DNA of 58,654 nucleotides from Pseudomonadota bacterium. GTDB lineage: Bacteria > Pseudomonadota > Gammaproteobacteria > Burkholderiales > Burkholderiaceae. This document shows positions 1 through 7,645 of the stretch, piece after piece. The first letter of the stretch is position 1, and each line of letters starts with the position of its first letter. The stretch lies in the NCBI GenBank assembly GCA_029777935.1, contig JAKORH010000028.1, positions 1-58,654 on the forward strand, given 5' to 3'. The notes below the pieces were generated by a model. The model was not told where the DNA came from. It saw only the letters and a program-made list of their open reading frames with translations, and made no database searches. Position numbers and translations under genes: made by a program.

Positions 1-348
1 CAGATCGTGCTACCAGTCCATCCGCTCGGCGATCGCCTCGATGACCACGTCGCAGCCCTGCAGCAACTCGAGGTGCTCGTCGTAGTTGGCCGCCTCGATG
101 TAGACCGCGTCGTCCTTGTTGCCGAATGGCGCGGGACTCAACTTCTTCAGGTTGTCGATCGCCTTCAGCACGATGCCGTTCTTCGGCCCTTCCGAGGTGG
201 GGGACGGGGCCCCTCCGCCCGCCCCGGCCGGCAGGTCGAACAGCACCACCGGCACCTTGGCGTTCACGCAATGCGCTGCGATCTGCGCCCCCATCACACC
301 GGCGCCGAGCACGGCGACCTTGCGGACGACGAAATTCTTGTTGGTCAT
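1..348 (-). pseudogene. 3-hydroxyacyl-CoA dehydrogenase (FadB-like), 5' part, in-frame stop
   Basis: N-terminal NAD-binding part of a 3-hydroxyacyl-CoA dehydrogenase, the beta-oxidation step that oxidises 3-hydroxyacyl-CoA. The Rossmann motif VLGAGVMGAQIAAH lies at about residues 13-26. The ATG at 348 follows a GGAGAGA ribosome-binding site; a GTG directly upstream at 351 is less likely. After the family motif IAERMDW the frame hits TAG at 12-10, then continues in frame as H-D-L to the window edge. Homologues that I recall read ERMDWKHDLY here, so a lysine codon (AAG) seems to have become TAG. There is also an insertion of about ten residues after DLPA compared with recalled homologues. The gene is the third member of the operon behind TetR and an acyl-CoA dehydrogenase. 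It could be a real nonsense allele or a sequence error; most of the gene lies outside the window. Confidence 0.6.
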
Positions 349-370
349 CACTCTCTCCTGGACTGTCTCT

Positions 371-2182
371 TCAGAACATTTCCGCCGGCAATTCCATCAC
401 GTTCTTCGCGCCGGAGCGTGCCGCACGGATGTGATAGGCGGTCTCGGGCAGCAGGCGCTGGAAGTAGAAGCGCGCCACAGTGAGCTTCGCGGTATAGAAC
501 GGGTCGACCTTGTCGCCGTCCTGCTGCACGCGATCCAGCGCCACGCGCGCCATCCGCGCCCAGAAGTACGCATAGACGAGATGCCCGATCACGCGCAGGT
601 AGCTCACCGCCGCCGCGCCCGCTTCGTCCTGGTTCTGGAACGCCTTCATGCCGAGTTCCATCGTCAGCTTCGTCACCTTGTCGCCGAGGTCCGCCAGCGG
701 CGTGACGAACTCGCTCATCTCGGTCGACGTGCCGTTGGCCTCGATGAAGTCCTGCACCAGCTTGCCGAACTTGCGCAGCTTCGCACCGTTGTCCATCAGC
801 ACCTTGCGGCCGATCAGGTCGAGCGACTGGATGCCGTTGGTGCCCTCGTAGATCATGTTGATGCGCGCGTCGCGCACCAGTTGTTCCATGCCGTTGGCAC
901 GGATGTAGCCGTGGCCACCGAGCACCTGCTGGCACTCGGTCGCGCACTGGTAGCCGTTGTCGGTCATGAACGCCTTCACCACCGGCGTCACCAGCGCCAT
1001 CATGTCGGCGCCGAACTTGCGTTGCTCCTCGTCCGGGTGGTGCAGTTGCTTGTCGGCCTGCAGCGCGACCCAGTAGGCGAACGCGCGGCCGCCTTCGGCG
1101 TACGCGCGCGCGGTCAGCAGCATTCGTCGCACGTCGGCGTGCACGATGATCGGGTCGGCCGGCTTGTCGGGGTTCTTCGCGCCGGTCAGCGAGCGCCCCT
1201 GGATGCGGTCGCGCGCGTACGCGACCGCGTTCTGGTAGGCGGCCTCGGTGATGCCGAGCCCCTGCACGCCGACCGCGAGCCGCGCGCCGTTCATCATCAC
1301 GAACATCGCGTTCAGTCCCTTGTTCGGCTCGCCAACCAGCCAGCCGGTCGCACCGTCTAGGGTGATCTGGCACGTCGCGTTGCCGTGGATGCCCATCTTC
1401 TCTTCGATGCCCCCGCAATGCAGCCGGTTGCGCGCACCGACCTTGGCGTCCGCGCCCTTGCCTTGCGGCACGAACTTCGGCACCACGAACAGCGATATGC
1501 CTTTCGTCCCCGCCGGCGCGTCGGGCAGCCGCGCCAGCACCAGGTGCACGATGTTGTCCGACAGGTCGTGCTCGCCGGCGGAGATGAAGATCTTCTCGCC
1601 GGCGAGCTTGTAGCTGCCGTCGGATTGCGGCTCGGCCTTCGTGCGCAGCATGCCCAGGTCGGTGCCGCAGTGCGGCTCGGTCAGGCACATCGTGCCGGTC
1701 CATTCGCCCGACGCGAGCTTGGGCAGGTAGAGGTCCTTCTGCGCCTTCGAACCGTGCACGAGCAGGCATTCGTATGCGCCGACGGAAAGCCCCGGGTACA
1801 TCGCCCACGCCTGGTTGGTCGAGTACTGCATCTCGTACAGCGCGATCTGCAGCAGGTGCGGCAGCCCCTGCCCGCCGTACTCGGGCTCGGCCGCGAGCCC
1901 CTGCCAGTGCGCGCTGCGGAACGCGTCGTAGGCCGCGCGAAAGCCCTGCGGGGCGCGCACTTCGTGTGTCTGCGGGTCGTAGCTGCAGCCTTCCGCGTCG
2001 CCGGACAGGTTGATCGGCAGCAGCACCTCGGCGCAGAACCTGCCGGCCTCTTCGAGCACCTGGTTGATGATGTCGGCGTCGACCTCGTGGTGACGCGGCA
2101 TTGCCCTGTATTCGTCGACCGCGCCGAGCACTTCATGGATCACGAAACGCTGGTCGCGCGAGGGGGGGGTATAGATGGGCAT
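371..2182 (-). CDS. acyl-CoA dehydrogenase, long FadE-like type with extra C-terminal domain
   Basis: FAD-dependent acyl-CoA dehydrogenase of 603 residues, longer than the usual 380 because it carries a C-terminal extension of the ACDH_C type. It oxidises acyl-CoA to 2-enoyl-CoA in the first step of beta-oxidation. Visible signatures are CLTEPHCGTDLG in the middle domain, GGHGYIRANGMEQ, and IYEGTNGIQSLDLIGRK with the probable catalytic Glu. The ATG at 2182 has an AAGGAG ribosome-binding site. It sits 12 bases downstream of the TetR gene and 22 bases upstream of the hydroxyacyl-CoA dehydrogenase, so the three form one operon. Codons 4-7 contain a run of eight C on the coding strand, a possible slippage site. 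The family is clear; substrate chain length cannot be read from the sequence. Confidence 0.93.
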   Translation of the reverse strand: MPIYTPPSRDQRFVIHEVLGAVDEYRAMPRHHEVDADIINQVLEEAGRFCAEVLLPINLSGDAEGCSYDPQTHEVRAPQGFRAAYDAFRSAHWQGLAAEPEYGGQGLPHLLQIALYEMQYSTNQAWAMYPGLSVGAYECLLVHGSKAQKDLYLPKLASGEWTGTMCLTEPHCGTDLGMLRTKAEPQSDGSYKLAGEKIFISAGEHDLSDNIVHLVLARLPDAPAGTKGISLFVVPKFVPQGKGADAKVGARNRLHCGGIEEKMGIHGNATCQITLDGATGWLVGEPNKGLNAMFVMMNGARLAVGVQGLGITEAAYQNAVAYARDRIQGRSLTGAKNPDKPADPIIVHADVRRMLLTARAYAEGGRAFAYWVALQADKQLHHPDEEQRKFGADMMALVTPVVKAFMTDNGYQCATECQQVLGGHGYIRANGMEQLVRDARINMIYEGTNGIQSLDLIGRKVLMDNGAKLRKFGKLVQDFIEANGTSTEMSEFVTPLADLGDKVTKLTMELGMKAFQNQDEAGAAAVSYLRVIGHLVYAYFWARMARVALDRVQQDGDKVDPFYTAKLTVARFYFQRLLPETAYHIRAARSGAKNVMELPAEMF

Positions 2183-2194
2183 GGCTGCTCCTTG

Positions 2195-2890
2195 CTACGT
2201 GCCGCGGCGGTCGCGGCGGGGGGAAACGGGTTTGACCGCGAGCCGGCGCGCCGGCTGGGCATCGCGCAGCAGTCGCGCCAGCGCGGCCTTTGCGCGCCTG
2301 TCGCTGTCGCCGGCGCGCAGCAGGCGCGCCGACTGGTGAAAGGCGAGCATCACGCCGTAGATCTCGAACGCGAGTTGGCGCGGATCGATGTCGTCGCGCA
2401 GGTCACCGCCTTCCTTCGCGCCTTCGATCGCGCGCACCAGTTCGTCGCGCCAGCCGCCGATGATCGCGACCATCGCGTCGTGCAGCGGCCCCGGGCGGTC
2501 GTCGTATTCGCTCGCGCCGCCGACCATCAGGCAGCCCTGCTCGACCTCGCGCGCCAGCAGCTTCAGCCAGTTGGCCAGCATCGCCTGCAGCCGCGGCAGA
2601 CCGCGCGGCCTGCGCACCGCCGGCCGCAGCACGTCGTCGACGAAGCGCGCCGCGTACTCCTTCAGCACCGCGAGCTGCAGCTCCTCGCGCGCGCCGAAGT
2701 GCGCGAACACGCCGCTCTTGCTCATCTTCATGCGCTCCGCCAGCGCGCCGATCGTCAGCGCTTCCAGCCCGTCGCGGCGCGCGGTCGCCAGCGCCGCCGC
2801 CACGATCGCCGCGCGCGTGACGTCGCCCTTGCGCGCGCGCGTCGTGCGCTCGCCGGGCATCAGGTTCTGCAGGAAGGCGGCGACGGACAT
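2195..2890 (-). CDS. TetR-family transcriptional regulator
   Basis: TetR/AcrR-type repressor of 231 residues. The N-terminal helix-turn-helix is at about residues 25-72 (AAIVAAALATARRDGLEALTIGALAERM, then SKSGVFAHFGAREELQ in sequence). The C-terminal half is the ligand-binding helical domain. It is the first gene of the operon with the acyl-CoA dehydrogenase and hydroxyacyl-CoA dehydrogenase, so it probably represses beta-oxidation genes and itself in response to an acyl-CoA or fatty acid. A long perfect inverted repeat lies 15 bases upstream of its start and is the likely operator. The ligand is inferred from context only. Confidence 0.92.
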   Translation of the reverse strand: MSVAAFLQNLMPGERTTRARKGDVTRAAIVAAALATARRDGLEALTIGALAERMKMSKSGVFAHFGAREELQLAVLKEYAARFVDDVLRPAVRRPRGLPRLQAMLANWLKLLAREVEQGCLMVGGASEYDDRPGPLHDAMVAIIGGWRDELVRAIEGAKEGGDLRDDIDPRQLAFEIYGVMLAFHQSARLLRAGDSDRRAKAALARLLRDAQPARRLAVKPVSPRRDRRGT

Positions 2891-2905
2891 CGGCCGGGTC
2901 GTCTG

Positions 2906-2935
2906 ACGATCGTTCGTGGAATTGCGAACGATCGT
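2906..2935. promoter_or_regulatory. probable TetR operator (11-bp perfect inverted repeat)
   Basis: ACGATCGTTCG (2906-2916) and CGAACGATCGT (2925-2935) are exact reverse complements separated by 8 bases. The site is just upstream of the TetR gene start at 2890, in the only likely promoter region of the operon. This size and position fit autoregulation by a TetR dimer pair; binding is inferred. Confidence 0.65.
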
Positions 2936-3022
2936 ACTATTTCCGGCCAGCGAAGAAACCGCCGCCGAGCGGCAAATTAGAGACGCGAGTCTATTGGTGC
3001 GGTGCGATCAGGTGTGGCGCGA

Positions 3023-3952
3023 TCAGGTGCGCCGCCGCGGCCGCACAGGCTTCTCTTGCGGACGCGCGGCGGCGAAGGTCGCGGCCAGATGATCGACGAA
3101 CAGCCGCACCTTGGCCGACAGGTGCCGGCGGCTGGGATACACCGCCCAGATGTCGAGCTGCGGGCCGCGGAAGCCGGGCAGCACGCGCACGAGGCGGCCG
3201 TCGGCGAGCGCCGGCGCGACCACGTAGTCGGGCTCGAACGCGATGCCGAGTCCGGCGATCGCGGCGCCGATCGCCAGTTCGCCGCTGTTGGCATGCAGCG
3301 GCCCCTGCACCCGCACTTCGTGCCGCGCGCCGTCCGCGCCGATCAGTTGCCACACCCGTGGCGCCGGCGAATATGCGTAGGTGATCGTCGCGTGGCGCGC
3401 CAGATCGGCCGGTGCGCCCGGGGTGCCCTGCGCGGCGATATATGCGCGCGACGCGCACGGCACCAGTTCGGTCGCGCCGAGCTTGCGCGCGACCAGCAGT
3501 TCGGCGCGCACGGCGCCGACGCGCACCGCCAGATCGAATCCCTCTTCGACGAGGTCGACCGTGCGATCGGACACGCTGACGTCGAACGTCACCGCCGGAT
3601 GACGCGCGACGAAGCTCGCGATCGCGGGCGCGAGCGGCGCGGCCGCGAGGTTGTGCGGGCAGGTGAGGCGGATCGTGCCGTGCGCCTGCGCGGCGGCGCG
3701 CGAAGCCAGCGCTTCGGCTTCTTCCAGATCGGCCAGCAACTGCACGCAACGCTCGTAGAACGCCTGTCCGGTCTCCGTCAGCGACAGCTTGCGCGTGGTG
3801 CGGTTCAGCAGCCGCGCATTCAGGTGCGATTCCAGATCGGCGATGAAGCGCGACAGCGACGAGGTCGACATCTCCATGCGTTCGGCCGCGCGCACGAAGC
3901 TGCCGCTCTCGACGACGCGGACGAAGGCCTGCATGGCGCCCAGGCGATCCAT
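3023..3952 (-). CDS. LysR-family transcriptional regulator
   Basis: LysR regulator of about 309 residues. The N-terminal winged helix-turn-helix is at residues 1-60 (MDRLGAMQAFVRVVESGSF onward, with SLSRFIADLE as the recognition region). The effector domain follows. ATG at 3952 is preferred over an in-frame TTG at 3958. It is divergent from doxX, with dyads in the shared intergenic region, so it probably controls the doxX/gst/dioxygenase genes. Such LysR, DoxX, GST and LigB-dioxygenase groupings recur in Burkholderiales. The C-terminus ends in a basic tail (RPRRRT). Confidence 0.92.
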   Translation of the reverse strand: MDRLGAMQAFVRVVESGSFVRAAERMEMSTSSLSRFIADLESHLNARLLNRTTRKLSLTETGQAFYERCVQLLADLEEAEALASRAAAQAHGTIRLTCPHNLAAAPLAPAIASFVARHPAVTFDVSVSDRTVDLVEEGFDLAVRVGAVRAELLVARKLGATELVPCASRAYIAAQGTPGAPADLARHATITYAYSPAPRVWQLIGADGARHEVRVQGPLHANSGELAIGAAIAGLGIAFEPDYVVAPALADGRLVRVLPGFRGPQLDIWAVYPSRRHLSAKVRLFVDHLAATFAAARPQEKPVRPRRRT

Positions 3953-3967
3953 CGCCAAATTATGCCG

Positions 3968-4008
3968 AATATCGGGATAGATATTGCCTAGAAATGATCT
4001 TTATCCCG
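3968..4008. promoter_or_regulatory. divergent LysR binding region
   Basis: The 127-base gap between lysR and doxX contains AATATC-N6-GATATT (3968-3985), a dyad of the T-N11-A type bound by LysR proteins. A second, wider dyad pairs CGGGATA (3973-3979) with TATCCCG (4002-4008). The region is visibly more AT-rich than the genes around it. Assignment to the neighbouring LysR protein is inferred. Confidence 0.5.
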
Positions 4009-4079
4009 GAATGGAAGACAACTAGAGTGCGCGGCAATGGCGCATCGGCGCCGCCACTTACTCGGAAAGGAGATTCGAC

Positions 4080-4523
4080 ATGACGCATACGAGTTCGGCC
4101 GACCCGGCCGCCGCCCTGGGAACCTTCATCCTGCGCATCACGCTGGGCGTGGCGCTGATCGCGCACGCATGGCTGAAGCTCGTAGTCTTCACGCTGCCGG
4201 GCACCGCGCAGTTCTTCGGTTCGCTCGGGCTGCCGCCCTTCCTCGGTTACGTGGTGTTCGCGATGGAACTCGCCGGCGGCGCGCTGCTCGTACTCGGGGT
4301 CGGCAGCCGCTACGTGGCCGCGGCGCTGGTTCCGGTCCTGCTCGGCGCACTGTGGGCGCATGCCGGCAACGGGTGGCTCTTCACCTCGAAAGGTGGCGGC
4401 TGGGAGTATCCGGCGTTCTGGACCGGCGCCCTGATCGCGCAAGCGTTGCTCGGCGACGGCGCGTATGCACTGGGCACGAGGCTCTTTGGCCGCGGCTTCG
4501 CCCCGCGCCTGCAGCGCGCTTGA
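4080..4523 (+). CDS. DoxX family inner-membrane protein
   Basis: Membrane protein of 147 residues with four predicted hydrophobic helices and the DoxX pattern: LRITLGVALIAHAWLK at the start, GSLGLPPFLGYVVFAMEL in the middle and a glycine-rich second half. DoxX proteins are linked to quinone, thiosulfate or redox-stress reactions, but no activity can be assigned here. ATG at 4080 follows GGAGATTCGAC. It is the first gene after the LysR divergent promoter and lies 34 bases before gst. Confidence 0.85.
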   Translation: MTHTSSADPAAALGTFILRITLGVALIAHAWLKLVVFTLPGTAQFFGSLGLPPFLGYVVFAMELAGGALLVLGVGSRYVAAALVPVLLGALWAHAGNGWLFTSKGGGWEYPAFWTGALIAQALLGDGAYALGTRLFGRGFAPRLQRA

Positions 4524-4557
4524 TCGGTAACAGCTCAACTCCATCGGAGGTTCGCAT

Positions 4558-5166
4558 ATGAAACTGTACTTGTCCCCCGGCGCCTGCTCGCTGTCTCCGC
4601 ACATCGTGCTGCGCGAAGCCAACCTGCCGTTCACCCCGGTCAAGATCAACAACAAGACCAAGGAAATCGAAGGCGGAGGCGACTACCGCAAGGTCAATCC
4701 GAAGGGCTACGTGCCGGCGCTGCAACTCGACGACGGCCAGGTGCTGACCGAAGGCCCGGCGATCGTGCAGTACCTCGCCGACAAGGCGCCGGCCAGCAGG
4801 CTTGCGCCCGCCAATGGCACGCTCGAACGCTACCGGCTGCAGGAATGGCTCAACTTCATCACGTCGGAGATCCACAAGCAGTTCTCGCCGCTGTTCGATG
4901 CGACCGCGAACGACGACATCAAGCAGCGCCAACGTGACAAGCTCTCGGGCCGTTTCGACTGGCTGAATGATCAACTGAAGGGCAAGGACTACCTGATGGG
5001 CCAGCAGTTCACGGTCGCCGATGCCTACCTGTTCACGGTGATGAACTGGTGCCAGTGGACCGGCATCGACCTCGCCCGCTGGCCCGTGCTGTCCGACTAC
5101 GTGAAGCGCGTGGCCGCGCGGCCGAAAGTGCAGGAGGCGCTGAAGGCTGAAGGGCTGGCCAAGTAG
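4558..5166 (+). CDS. beta-class glutathione S-transferase
   Basis: GST of 202 residues. The thioredoxin-like N-terminal domain holds the beta-class active-site Cys in SPGACSLSPH (about residue 10), followed by the GSH-binding NPKGYVPALQL and TEGPAIVQYLAD motifs. The all-helical C-terminal domain has VADAYLFTVMNW. It conjugates glutathione to electrophiles or reduces mixed disulfides in the cytoplasm. ATG has a strong CGGAGG site. The neighbours (DoxX and an extradiol dioxygenase-like protein) suggest an aromatic or redox detoxification role. It closely resembles GstA of enterobacteria. Confidence 0.93.
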   Translation: MKLYLSPGACSLSPHIVLREANLPFTPVKINNKTKEIEGGGDYRKVNPKGYVPALQLDDGQVLTEGPAIVQYLADKAPASRLAPANGTLERYRLQEWLNFITSEIHKQFSPLFDATANDDIKQRQRDKLSGRFDWLNDQLKGKDYLMGQQFTVADAYLFTVMNWCQWTGIDLARWPVLSDYVKRVAARPKVQEALKAEGLAK

Positions 5167-5202
5167 CCGGCCATCCCTTCAGCTACGCTGAGGTCAACCG
5201 CT

Positions 5203-5252
5203 CCCTCACCCAACCCTCTCCCTCCGTGAGGGAGAGGGCCGGTCCCTCCGGG
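5203..5252. repeat. CCCTC/GAGGG hairpin repeat, partial copy
   Basis: Hairpin made of CCCTCTCCCTC and GGGAGAGGG around a short loop, preceded by CCCTCACCC, in the gap between gst and the dioxygenase gene. It is a shortened relative of the fuller copies at 49496-49573 and 58491-58569. It may act as a transcript-stabilising or Rho-independent-like structure, but lacks a T run. Confidence 0.65.
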
Positions 5253-5276
5253 ACCGCCGCAACCTGGCTCCGCACA

Positions 5277-6083
5277 ATGACTCCCACCGTCTTCCTGTCC
5301 CACGGCTCGCCGATGCACGCGCTGCATGCCGGGCGCGCCGGCGCGGGGTGGGCACAGCTCGGGAAACGGATCGGCAAGCCGCGCGCGGTGCTGATCGCCT
5401 CGGCCCACTGGGAAAGCGAGTGGCCGATGCTGACCACGAGCGCGCGGCCGGAAACGATCCACGACTTCGGCGGCTTTCCCGATGAGCTGTACCGGCTGCG
5501 CTATCCGGCGCCGGGCGCACCCGCGGTCGCGCAGCGCGCGATCGATCTGCTGAAGGCCGCCGCCATGCCGGCCACCGCCAACGGCTGCCGCGGCCTCGAC
5601 CACGGCGCCTGGGTGCCGTTACGGCACATGTATCCGGACGCCGACGTTCCGGTGACGCAGATTTCACTGCAGACACAGCTGCCGGCCGCGCATGCGCTGC
5701 GGGTCGGGCGCCTGCTCGCACCGCTCGCGCAGGAAGGCGTGCTGGTCATCGGCTCCGGCCACATGACACACAACCTGCGCGAGTGGATCGAGTTCGCGCG
5801 CCGGCACCGTCTGCAGGTGACTGCGGCGCCGGTCGCGCCGTATGTCGAGGAGTTCCGCGCCTGGGTCGACGCCGCGCTGCACGATGACGACGCGGAGCGC
5901 ATCGCGCTCTGGCAGGAGGAAGCTCCGCACGCCGCACGCGCGCATCCGAGCCCCGAGCACTTCCTGCCGCTGCCGTTCGCCTTCGGCGCCGCCGGTCCAC
6001 GGCCCGCGGTCGAGCGCATCGACCTCGGTGTCGACAGCGGCGCGCTGGCGATGGACGCCTGCGTGTTCACGCCGCGCGAGTGA
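5277..6083 (+). CDS. LigB-type extradiol ring-cleavage dioxygenase (YgiD/DODA family)
   Basis: Class III extradiol dioxygenase-like protein of 268 residues. Expected metal-ligand motifs are all visible: SHGSPMHAL at the N-terminus, SAHWES, FGGFP, LDHGAWVPLRHMYP and GSGHMTHNL. E. coli YgiD and plant DODA of this family cleave 4,5-DOPA-like catechols using an active-site metal. ATG at 5277 begins the conserved MTPTVFLSHGSP; an upstream in-frame start would read through the hairpin repeat and is rejected. Its 3' end overlaps the convergent phosphoesterase gene by 17 bases. The natural substrate is unknown. Confidence 0.9.
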   Translation: MTPTVFLSHGSPMHALHAGRAGAGWAQLGKRIGKPRAVLIASAHWESEWPMLTTSARPETIHDFGGFPDELYRLRYPAPGAPAVAQRAIDLLKAAAMPATANGCRGLDHGAWVPLRHMYPDADVPVTQISLQTQLPAAHALRVGRLLAPLAQEGVLVIGSGHMTHNLREWIEFARRHRLQVTAAPVAPYVEEFRAWVDAALHDDDAERIALWQEEAPHAARAHPSPEHFLPLPFAFGAAGPRPAVERIDLGVDSGALAMDACVFTPRE

Positions 6084-6726
6084 CGTCGCGTACCTCGAAC
6101 AGCCGGTCTTCGGCAATCGCGATCACGCGATCGCCGGCCTCGCGCGCGATCGTCTCGCCGCCGGTGAACTCTCCGAACGCGGGCAGGATGCTCAACCCAT
6201 CGCGCAGCCAGAAGCAAGGCAGCCGCACGCTCTGGTCGGCGCGCCCGTGCAGGCGGACGCACGGGTGCAGGTGGCCGGCGACGACGGTCTCGCCCGCGAG
6301 CCGCTGCGGATGATGGCAGTAGGCCAGCCCGTCGCCGCGCCACGGCTCGTTCTCGACGCGGATGCCGAGCGCCGGCGGCGGAGCGCCCGCGCGCCGGTCG
6401 TGATTGCCCTCGACCAGCACGATGTCGAGCGCGGCGTGCGCGCGGCGCCATTCGATCAGCGCTGCGATGGTCGCCGGCGCGTGCGACTCGCGCGCGTGAA
6501 ACAGATCGCCGAGCAGCACGAGCCGGCGCGGCGCGAATTCCGCGATCAGTGCGCCGAGCCGCGCCAGGTTGTCCGCGGTCGTGCCGCGCGGCACCGGCAC
6601 GCCGCGCGCGCGAAAGGCGGCTGCCTTGCCGAAGTGCGCGTCGGCGACGACCAGGCTGCGCGAGGAGTCGCACAACGCGGCGCGCTGCGCCAGCAGCCGC
6701 AGGTGGCCCGCGGTCTGCACGCGCAT
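6067..6726 (-). CDS. pdeM: ligase-associated DNA-damage-response phosphoesterase, PdeM-like
   Basis: Calcineurin-like metallophosphoesterase of 219 residues. Motifs in order are VADAHFGKAAAFRARG (D-x-H), VLLGDLFHA (GD), LVEGNHDRR (GNHD), YCHHP and VAGHLHPCV (GHxH). This matches the PdeM family, usually encoded beside an ATP-dependent DNA ligase and a helicase. Those partners are absent from this window. Its start overlaps the stop of the TraB-like gene (TGATG), so translation is probably coupled. The call to PdeM rather than a generic phosphoesterase rests on the RARGVPVPRGTT segment and the length. Confidence 0.78.
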   Translation of the reverse strand: MRVQTAGHLRLLAQRAALCDSSRSLVVADAHFGKAAAFRARGVPVPRGTTADNLARLGALIAEFAPRRLVLLGDLFHARESHAPATIAALIEWRRAHAALDIVLVEGNHDRRAGAPPPALGIRVENEPWRGDGLAYCHHPQRLAGETVVAGHLHPCVRLHGRADQSVRLPCFWLRDGLSILPAFGEFTGGETIAREAGDRVIAIAEDRLFEVRDVTRAA

Positions 6727-7625
6727 CAGCGCGGCTCGATCGTGTAGCCGCGCTGCTTCAGCAGCTCGAGCAGGCCGTTGCGGCCGAAGTAGTGCAGCGC
6801 GCCGACCGCGACCACGTAGAGCCTGCCGCTGGCTGCATAGCGCTCGATCGCGTCGACCATGCGCGGATGGCGGCCATCGATGATCTTCTCCACCACGAAG
6901 CGCTGCGCCGCGCCGGTCTCACGGTGCATCTTGTCGACCAGCCGCTGCATCTCGGCGCCGTCGCGCTTCTCCCACGCGTTCACGAGCCGCGTGACCTCGT
7001 CGCGATTGGCTCCGTTGTCGATCGCGTCCAGCGCCTCCTTCAGGTAGGCGATCTGCGTGGACTCGGGGCTCGAATCGAACAATCGCAGCTGGTCCTCGAT
7101 GCTCTCGATCTCGACGATCGGCTTGCCGGTGCGGCGCGCGAAGTCGAACAGGAACGCCTCGGTTGCGTAGGCGGAACTCAAGCCGAGCCGTGCGGCCTCG
7201 ATCACGACCAACGTGTTGGCGACCATCCACGGCTTCATGCGCCAGAAGATCTCGGCCGACAGGTCATCGCGCTGCGCGAGCTCCTCCAGGCGCGGCTTCA
7301 GGTCCGGCGCGCGCGCGTCGAGGCCGGGATCGCCGTCGGCGTAATACGCGAGCTTCTGCACGATCGGCGCCACGCGCGCGGCTTCCGAAACGTCGGCCTC
7401 GACCGCGATCGCTTCGGCGCGCTGCAGCTGCGCGAGCGTCCCGGCGTCGGGCGGGTTGAATTCGCGCTTGCCGACATGGATCGTGCCGAGCAGCAGCACG
7501 CGCGCGGCTCCCTTGTGCGCCTCCCACAGGAACCCGCGCCGCGCATCGGCGGCGGCCGGCGTTTGCGCCAACGCGGCCGCCAGCCACAGCGCGGCCAACG
7601 CGCCGGCGAACAGGCGTTTCAGCAT
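6726..7625 (-). CDS. TraB/GumN family protein, exported
   Basis: Protein of 299 residues with a signal peptide (MLKRLFAGALAALWLAAALA) and the TraB/GumN fold. Characteristic motifs are LLLGTIHVGK near the N-terminus, VEADVSE, and VGALHYFGRNGLLELLKQRG at the C-terminus. Family members are putative metal-dependent proteases or chalcone-isomerase-fold proteins with no settled bacterial function. ATG at 7625 gives the signal peptide directly. It lies 20 bases downstream of the Pat-like gene and is coupled to pdeM. Confidence 0.88.
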   Translation of the reverse strand: MLKRLFAGALAALWLAAALAQTPAAADARRGFLWEAHKGAARVLLLGTIHVGKREFNPPDAGTLAQLQRAEAIAVEADVSEAARVAPIVQKLAYYADGDPGLDARAPDLKPRLEELAQRDDLSAEIFWRMKPWMVANTLVVIEAARLGLSSAYATEAFLFDFARRTGKPIVEIESIEDQLRLFDSSPESTQIAYLKEALDAIDNGANRDEVTRLVNAWEKRDGAEMQRLVDKMHRETGAAQRFVVEKIIDGRHPRMVDAIERYAASGRLYVVAVGALHYFGRNGLLELLKQRGYTIEPR

Positions 7626-7645
7626 GCGACCGACTCCATCGGCCG

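Noticed and set aside
5226..5276. Longer N-terminus for the LigB-type dioxygenase
   Set aside because: It would translate the hairpin repeat; the conserved protein begins at MTPTVFLSHGSP.
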